A stretch of 64,000 nucleotides of DNA from Diphasiastrum complanatum (lineage: Eukaryota; Streptophyta; Lycopodiopsida; Lycopodiales; Lycopodiaceae), in the NCBI GenBank assembly GCA_029204225.1, contig CM055113.1, positions 16,371,745-16,435,744 of the forward strand. The letters run 5' to 3'. The position numbers were made by a program, and so were the translations under genes. Of the stretch, positions 57,861 through 64,000 are shown in pieces (the stretch's first letter is position 1; every line of letters begins with the position of its first letter). The notes under the pieces were generated by a model, which ran no database searches, had not been told where the DNA came from, and was given only the letters and a program-made list of their open reading frames with translations.

Positions 57861-59220
57861 TTGCAATGCGTAATACTGTCGTTAAGGATTCAAGAGTGGG
57901 AAAAGGCTTTTCAGATGTGCAGCATCAACGATAATGATAAGAAGATTGATGAGGCTACCTTCCGGTTAAAAGAAAGTGCACAACGATGGTGGAGGAAAGT
58001 CAAAAAGGATAGCTTGGTACCTATCACTTGGAAGCTTTCAAACACAAGTTTACAAAGAACTGGGTGTTTCTTGATGAGAAGAACTAGGCTATGCAATCTT
58101 GGACTAGTCTCAAACAGGGAAATGAGTTTATACAGGAGTATGCGAACAAGTGTAGGGAAGCCTTTATGCTGATACTCGAGGAGGTTGTTTCTAGAAGTGT
58201 TCAATTTTGTGAAGGGATTGTGTGAGACCCTTCAACCTTTCGTTAGGAAGGAGCAGGCTCCAAGCCTCCATAGGGCATTGCAGATGGTATATTATGAAGA
58301 CGGAAAAAAATCCAAGGAGCTTGAAACGCCTACTGCACGAGGGCTTCAGCCTTGGGGAAAAAGAATTTAAAAAAATGGAAGGGTCAATCTGCACAAGAGC
58401 AGGTTCAAAGTGCCAAAAAGAGAAAAGGTGCAGGTGCCTCGAAAGGCAAAGGGCAGTATGGGACATCCAATGCCCAAGGGGGCTAGCGCTTTTTGAAGTT
58501 GCCGCCGTAGGATTTGGAGCGGGCAAAGAAGGAAGATCTTTGCTTTGGCTGTCTAGGGCGGCATAGGTGGAAGGAGTGTCCATGTAACCCTTCACGAACC
58601 ACTTATGACTTACAGGTTGAGGAGGCTAATCCTATGAAGATTGAAGAGCTTGAGTAGGAAGAACCTCAAGGTGCTCCACAATTGATGAATTTGTCGGTGA
58701 TTCAAAAGGTGGATTCGGTTCCATTACGACAATTATCCAAAGTGGCGCAATAGGGTATCAATTTCCTTGTATTTCGTTGATTGTTATGCATGGGCAGCTA
58801 TGTGGTTGAGATGTTTTGATTCTATTTGACACTGGATCCTCACATAACATTATGAGCTCCGCTTTGATTAAACAATATGGTACCAGTACACAATTGAAAG
58901 GGTTGATGGGAAGGGTGCGGAAGTGTGGGATGCCAGGGTTGCGGGTATGCCTCTAACCATTCAAGGCTATATTGAGGAGTTGAGATTACGCATTTGGCTC
59001 GTTTCAATGTGGTTCTTGGAATCTATTGGCATGTGGCTAGAAAACCTTACATCGCTTGGGATACTCATGTATGCGAGTTCCAACATGATGGCAGGATTCA
59101 TTCCCTACTTGGTGAGCCTGATATTACATCGCAGCGACGTAACTATGTAAGGTTCACTGTGAGCGTATTTATGTTTGTTTCTTGTATGACGGTCTATTTC
59201 TACTTGTCAATATGATGTAT
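57861..59220 (+). pseudogene. gypsy gag-protease remnant (copy A)
   Basis: Gag: WEKAFQMCSINDNDKKIDEA and ESAQRWWRKVKKDSLVPITW, then in other frames SWTSLKQGNEFIQEYANKC. Zinc knuckle CFGCLGRHRWKEC at about 58530-58570. Protease with FDTGSSHNIMSSALIKQYG near 58830, then ARFNVVLGIYWHVARKPYIA. It ends near 59220 and the 3' LTR follows, so RT, RNase H and integrase are missing. At least four frame breaks. Confidence 0.8.
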
Positions 59221-59256
59221 AAGAATAGACTAACCTTACTAAGAACCTAGATTGTT

Positions 59257-59270
59257 AGGTTAGGGAGGAG
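59257..59270 (+). other. polypurine tract
   Basis: AGGTTAGGGAGGAG just before the LTR start at 59274. Confidence 0.65.
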
Positions 59271-59273
59271 TTA

Positions 59274-59947
59274 TGGATGTGTTCATGTCACATGTACTTT
59301 GAATCCCTTGCCCAATGTAAATGGTAAATTGTAATTATTAAATTCTAAATGGCTAAGTCACCAACCTGTGGAGACAACTTTAAATTGCAATGTAAATATC
59401 TGTTATAGTGACTAAATCCGAGATGGCTAAGGGAGTACTGGGTCTCATGAGAGTCTGCTGGACTGACCTCCTAAAAAAGTAGGAAGGCTTGACCGGTCAA
59501 CGTGACATGTGTCATATGCTCACTAGGACAATTGGTCCAGTGCATGAGTGACACTTGTCGGACGGTCAATGGACGCGTCAACAGAACTTGTGTCATATGC
59601 TCATTGGGACATTTGGTCCAATGCATGAGTGACACGTGTTAGACTGTCCACCTACTAGCTTGCCTATGTGTCAAGGTACTGCCAAGTGGCAAGTGTCGAC
59701 TGTGCATGGAGTTTGCCATGTGTCGACGTTAGGATGTGTCAAGGTTAAGGGGTGCTTGAGGGAATGTGAGCCTTGTTAGGCATTCCTCATTATGGTATTC
59801 CTATGCAACTATGGTTGGGAGGAGACTTGCAGAAAAGCTCTCATGTTTGCTAGTTGATCTATGTACATTTGCTTGAGATTAATAAAGTGACGGATTTGCT
59901 GGGTAATTCTGTGTATTTACTTAGGGTTTGTGACCTTGTGTGCAACA
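59274..59947 (+). repeat. gypsy LTR shared by copies A and B
   Basis: TGGATGTGTTC to GTGCAACA, 674 bp. It is 3' LTR to copy A and 5' LTR to copy B. Inside, a block with TGTGTCATATGCTCA, TTGGTCCA and GCATGAGTGACAC is tandemly repeated (about 59500-59650), as in copy A. Confidence 0.75.
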
Positions 59948-59949
59948 TT

Positions 59950-59961
59950 TGGTATCAGAGC
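59950..59961 (+). other. primer-binding site, initiator tRNA-Met type
   Basis: TGGTATCAGAGC after CAACATT. A leader of about 550 bp precedes the gag ATG at 60510. Confidence 0.9.
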
Positions 59962-60509
59962 AGTTGCTTTCGAGACTTGTGTGGGATTTGGGTTCTTCAG
60001 TTAGGGTTTGGAGCATTCTTGGAGAGCCAGCACCCTACTACAGGTGATCTGTTGGCAGATTTGGAGCCCATAAGATAGCAGATTAAAGCCCTATGGTGGA
60101 TTGCTGATCTTCTGGCAGCCTTTGAGCATTTTCTACTACGTGGCTTGATTATTCTCTTTGCTTTTGTAAAAATCCAGCCCACTAGGATTTGTAAATCTGT
60201 TTGTAACTTCTTCAATACTCAGTATTTTTCAGATCTGTCAGTTGCTATAAGCTTCTTGTGGTAGGCCGCTAGTAGGGTAGGGCTTTTCGCCTTCTAATTC
60301 GGTGATCATCCATTGTTTTTTGGCAATTGTCAGTTTGAAACCCTAGTTTGCTGATTGTTGGAGAAGAAGAGTCTATGTGTAGTTAGAACTTGGCTGTGGG
60401 AGGTCTATTCTATCCAGTTCTTCTAGGAACTCAAGGTAATCTATCTGTGTAGTGATTTGAGGTGCTAAGAGCTTATTTTTTCTTTGTTTCTACTACCTAT
60501 TCTTACGCT

Positions 60510-61500
60510 ATGGCATCCGCAAGCAACACCAATCAAGATTCACAGAGATTAGATGTTGTATGTTCCAAGGTAGATGCTATCAAAGCTACTCTTAAGCTGA
60601 TTTTGGAGCAACTCAAAGGTAAAGGGGCTAGTGTTCCTGAGAGAGTCAGTGGTACAGCTATGGAAGCAGAAAGGACATTGTCAACGGGCCATGAAGCTGA
60701 GTTGGGGTTTCAAAAGAGAAAGCTACCTACTATCAAGGATTTAAAACCTCCGAAGTTTACTGGAGCAGTATCTATGAGAACTACAGATGCCGTTGAGAAT
60801 TGGTTGCAAAAATGGGAGAAAGCATTCCAGATGTGTGGCATAGATGACAAAACTGAGATGATTGTTGAAGCCACATATCGTTTTCAAGAGTCAGCACAAA
60901 GGTGGTAGAGGAAGGTGGAAAAGGATGACCTAGTTCCAACCACATGGGAGGCATTCCGGCAAATGTTTGCGCAAAACTAGGTGCCTATGGATGAAAACAA
61001 TAGAGCCATTCAACAATGGACTTATTTGAAGCAGGGTAACTTGAGCGTGCAGGATTATGCAGACAAGTACCGAGAGGCTTTGTTACGCATTCCTCGGGAA
61101 GTTCCTATGTACATGCAAATATTTCATTTTGTGGAGGGACTTCGAGAGAGTATTCGCCCTTTCGTGCGAAAGGAGCAATCTCATGATTTGGCAAGAACCA
61201 TCCAGATGGCTTTGTGTTATGAAGATGGGAAAAGAGGCCCAGATCTTGTTGCGGTAGCTGGTACAGGTGGTCAGCAACCTTGGGGATGCAAGGGCAAATG
61301 GAACAAAAAGAAAAAGTTTGAAGGTAAAACCAATCAGTGGTAAGCTCGGGGTCACCAAAAGGAGAAGGGTGCAGGGGCCCCCAAAGGCAATCGGTTGTAT
61401 GGGCAACCCAATGCCCAACAAGGTCAGCGTCCTTCAATGCTGTCGCCTCAGGACCAAGAACGTGCAAAGAGGGAGAACCTCTGTTTTGGATGTTTGGGGC
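60510..61500 (+). pseudogene. gypsy gag (copy B)
   Basis: Start at ATG 60510 (MASASNTNQDSQRLDVV). Gag core: NWLQKWEKAFQMCGIDDK, then a TAG after ESAQRW (60906-60908), RKVEKDDLVPTTWEAF, a second TAG (60978-60980), MDENNRAIQQWTYLKQGNLS and HFVEGLRESIRPFVRKEQ. A third TAG follows NQW at 61341-61343. The knuckle begins CFGCLGQH but is lost to a stop. All three TAGs leave the same frame in register, so they are likely point or small changes. Confidence 0.85.
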
Positions 61501-61529
61501 AGCATATATAATCTTCAGGTGGACCAGAT

Positions 61530-61765
61530 GAACCAGGGTGATGACCCTATGACAGTGGAAGAGATCGAGCAGGAAGCCAATCCAGACGTTCCACACCTCG
61601 TGAATGTTTCGGTGGTAAGGAGAGTAGACACGGCTCCACCAACGCTTTTGTCAAAATTGGCTCGCCAAGGGTATCAATTTCCGAACACTTCTCTTATTGT
61701 TATGCGAGGACAGCTATGTGGTAGAGATATTCAGATTCTATTTGACACTGGGTCCTCTCATAATG
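61530..61765 (+). pseudogene. gypsy protease, N-terminal part
   Basis: The frame includes TVEEIEQEANPDVPHLVNVS, MRGQLCGRDIQILFDTGSSH with the DTGSS active site at about 61743, and HNVL, and is then cut by a solo LTR. Copy A retains the rest of this domain for comparison. Confidence 0.8.
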
Positions 61766-62628
61766 TGTTGAATTCACCAACACGTGCTTAAGTCTAACAT
61801 TCATCCATCATGCACTTACATAAAAGCCAACTTAGAAACGTAACAAGCTTAACCATCCAGACTCAAGAAAACTGGAATCCCAACCAACCCGAAAGCCAAC
61901 TCAGAACCCGTCCCCAAAAGGTAACCAAAGGCAAAGACAAGCCACACATGGAACTCAAGGCATAGTGGTCGCCAAACTGACCAAATGGCATAGCAGCGAG
62001 CGTGTGGACCCTTAGGCGCCGGCGACGCAAAAAGGTTGTAGTAAGGGTCCTTCCACTTGGACCAGTCCCGGAGGCGAAACCGAAATGGTAATCATCCCCA
62101 AGGATCAACTTTATTAAATTTGGAAGAGGTTACATTCATACATAGACTGACTGGTCTCGGGGCCACCAACACGTGCTGGGCATTGTGCCTGGCTCGTGCT
62201 GGTAGAGGGAGCTGAGACCTGGCGACTGGATCCCTGGCACTGGTTGAGCTGCCCAAGTTTCTGTCTGCCGGACTCCCCCTATAGTTCTGTTGTGATTCGG
62301 TGCACCCCCTCTGTCCTGGAATATAGTGCTTTCTGGTAAAGCACGCTTTTTAGGACTTAGTTTCTATTTTGCTAATTAAGCCTGGCAGAATCGGTCTGGC
62401 TCCCGGACATGGGTCCCAGGAGCCGTCCCGGCAGCAGAATCAACTTGCTTCCTGACTAGGCCATGACTCGAGCTCCAGAGCTAGCTCATGACTTGTGACT
62501 ACTTGACTGGCTCACCATAGGTCGAAGGCTCAGTCCTTGACATTCTAACTTGCTCTGGGACCTTAGAGAGCGTCCCCTCTTAGAGTCTTAAAGGGCACGC
62601 TGAGTGCACCCGAGTCAGCTTTACAACA
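61766..62628 (-). repeat. solo LTR (863 bp) bridging a deletion in copy B
   Basis: It begins TGTTGAATTC and ends TTTACAACA, exactly between protease (HNVL) and RT (FGLTNAP). The minus strand carries AATAAAGTTGATCC, suggesting minus orientation. It appears GC-richer than the flanks. Flanking 5-mers TAATG and CATTT do not match. A 14-bp sequence (CACCAACACGTGCT) occurs at 61775 and 62164 inside it. Confidence 0.65.
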
Positions 62629-63071
62629 CATTTGGATTGACTAATGCCCCAGCTACATTCATGATGATGATGAATGATGTGCTCAGACCATATATGGATA
62701 AGTTTGTCATGAACTTTGTTGATGAAATTCTGACTTACAGTGCAGGTGAGGTCAAGCATATGGCTCACCTTAGAACTGTGTTGTCTACTTTGAGGGAGAA
62801 CACTTTGTTTGCCAATAATAAAAAAAGTGAAATGTCTTATAAGGAGATTGAGTATCTTGGTCTTATAGTGTCTGTTGATGGAGTGAGGCCAGATCCTAAG
62901 AAGGTTGTTGTGATCGTTGTGTGGCCTGTGCCAGCTGATTTGACAGCACTCCGTTCTTTTCTTGGATTGGCAGTATTCTATAGAAAATATGTTAAGGGAT
63001 ACTCCTATATTGCAGCACCTTTGATTGATTGGACTCAAAAAATAGATTTGGTGAGTGGACTGAACTGCAGC
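62629..63071 (+). pseudogene. gypsy reverse transcriptase, C-terminal half
   Basis: FGLTNAPATFMMMMNDVLRP, then KFVMNFVDEILTYSAGEVKH, where the catalytic YxDD box reads FVDE, so the second Asp is replaced by Glu. Next, YLGLIVSVDGVRPDPKKV and LRSFLGLAVFYRKYVKGYS follow the thumb pattern. The N-terminal half of RT is missing behind the solo LTR. A frameshift near 63030-63060 leads to the RNase H frame. Confidence 0.9.
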
Positions 63072-63541
63072 AAGCAAGCTTTGATCAGTTGAAGCAAGCT
63101 ATTGCTGAGTGTGTCACTCTAAAGATTGTAGACCCTCAAACGCCTTATGTTATAGATACGAATGCGAAAGACATTGCTATGGGAGCAGTTCTGATGCAAG
63201 AGGGTAGGCATGTGGCCTTTGAGAGCAAGAAGCTCAACCCTGCTCAGAAAAATTATCCAACTCATGAAAAGGAGTTGTATGCCATAGTTCATGCATTAAA
63301 GGCATGGAGGCATTATTTGTATGGATCGGAATTTGAGGTATTCACTGATCATGATACCTTGAGATACTTTTGTAAGCAACCAGACCTTAGAGGCCGGCAA
63401 GCCAAATGGTCTGAGCTCATGCAGAAATTCCTAATGGAAATTCGGTACAAGAAAGGTGCCAAGGATCGTGTGGCAGATGTTCTATCTCATGTAGTGTATC
63501 AAATGTCATTTGTAGTCATTGAAAATGACTTATTGTCTTAG
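63029..63541 (+). pseudogene. gypsy RNase H
   Basis: PYVIDTNAKDIAMGAVLMQE (first Asp), KNYPTHEKELYAIVHALKAW (Glu), VFTDHDTLRYFCKQPDL (Asp) and DRVADVLSH (Asp, with Val-Leu-Ser-His in place of the usual A-L-S-R) give a nearly complete domain. It ends in TAG at 63539-63541, with integrase continuing in the same frame. Confidence 0.85.
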
Positions 63542-64000
63542 ATAAGAAAGGCTCAGCAGGAAGATCCTCACTGTAAGAAAGTGGAACAGGAGGTTAGTCA
63601 GGGCCATGCAGAGTCTCAAGAGGAGAGCTCTTCCACCTTGGTTCGCACTTATCTTAAGTATTCCATAGAAGATGGAATAGTGATGAGAAATGGCAAGGCG
63701 CTTATTCCAACTTGTGAGGTGCTGCGAAAGAGGATCTTGCATCTCTGTCACGATAGCCCTAGTGCTGGTCATCCTAGTGTGAATAGGACCTATGAGTTGA
63801 TACGACATAACTTTTGGTGGTCTAGACTTAAGAAAGAAGTAAACCATTATGTGACACATTGTTTTAAGCGTCAAGTTAATAAGGCTGAAAGGATTAAAAT
63901 GCCTGGATTATTACGCCCGTTACCTATACTAGAAGGGAGATGGGAGAGTATTTCCATGGACTTTATTACATGTTTACAGCATATGCAGCAGCAACATAAT
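63542..64000 (+). pseudogene. gypsy integrase, N-terminal part, runs off window
   Basis: Open frame to the window end. The zinc-binding region has HLCHDSPSAGHPSVNRTYEL (both His) and NHYVTHCFKRQVNKAERIKM, where the second Cys of the C-x-x-C pair is Arg. ESISMDFIT supplies the first catalytic Asp. The rest of the core is outside the window. Confidence 0.85.

Larger units (their letters stand above)
59274..64000 (+). mobile_element. Ty3/gypsy element (copy B), leaving the window in integrase
   Basis: LTR, Met primer site, gag, protease, a solo-LTR insertion, RT C-terminal half, RNase H and integrase in that order; PR-RT-RH-IN order defines Ty3/gypsy. Multiple stops and one catalytic change make it inactive. 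Confidence 0.9.

Noticed and set aside
61775-62177. 14-bp direct repeats as target duplications of a 375-bp insert
   Set aside because: Gypsy coding does not resume at 62177; the breaks in protease and RT coincide with a larger TGTTG...CAACA unit instead.

Overview
The window looks like nuclear DNA from a land plant with a large, repeat-rich genome. The reasons are the mix of Ty1/copia, Ty3/gypsy and LINE remnants, long GA/CT, TG and TA microsatellites, plant-type priming sites (initiator tRNA-Met and tRNA-Asp-like), and one spliced host gene with kilobase-scale introns. A fern or gymnosperm would fit the intron sizes, but the sequence alone does not settle the lineage. No rRNA, tRNA gene or CRISPR array was recognised.

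Layout. 1-1.8 kb: 5' end of a minus-strand copia element. 1.8-9.5 kb: minus-strand gypsy-like element (3' LTR, PPT, an unrecognised ORF) split by a young plus-strand copia-derived element at 3543-8619. 9.5-16 kb: copia integrase scrap, an inverted pair of gypsy LTRs, and a gag-only minus-strand gypsy element with a repeat-rich leader. 16-17 kb: another copia 5' end. 17.5-21.6 kb: weak, unassigned coding-like stretches. 21.6-25.2 kb: copia fragments. 25.4-25.9 kb: a tandem array of palindromic units. 27-31.3 kb: copia protease remnant and a second copy of the 3543-8619 family. 31.3-36 kb: AT-rich DNA with microsatellites.

36.5-56.3 kb is the most informative region. Three minus-strand exons (56076-56303, a 26-nt micro-exon at 50322-50347, and 36532-36727) join in frame with GTATG donors (where a donor is visible) and AG acceptors. 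They encode the C-terminal part of a two-span membrane protein resembling plant/cyanobacterial DUF3082 proteins. Its introns (about 5.7 and 13.6 kb) hold a damaged copia element, a complete gag-only LTR element with TA...TA termini and a perfect 5-bp target duplication (44194-48149), RNase H and gypsy integrase scraps, and microsatellites. 56.6-57.4 kb is a LINE 3' end. From 57.4 kb to the end, two gypsy copies share one LTR; the second carries a solo LTR that bridges a protease-to-RT deletion and runs off the window inside integrase.

Almost every element is defective or non-autonomous. No complete reverse transcriptase is present, so mobilisation of these families would depend on partners elsewhere. 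The most novel items are the dispersed host gene with its micro-exon, the copia-derived family whose pol is replaced by a conserved tail, the TA...TA gag-only element, and the palindromic satellite.
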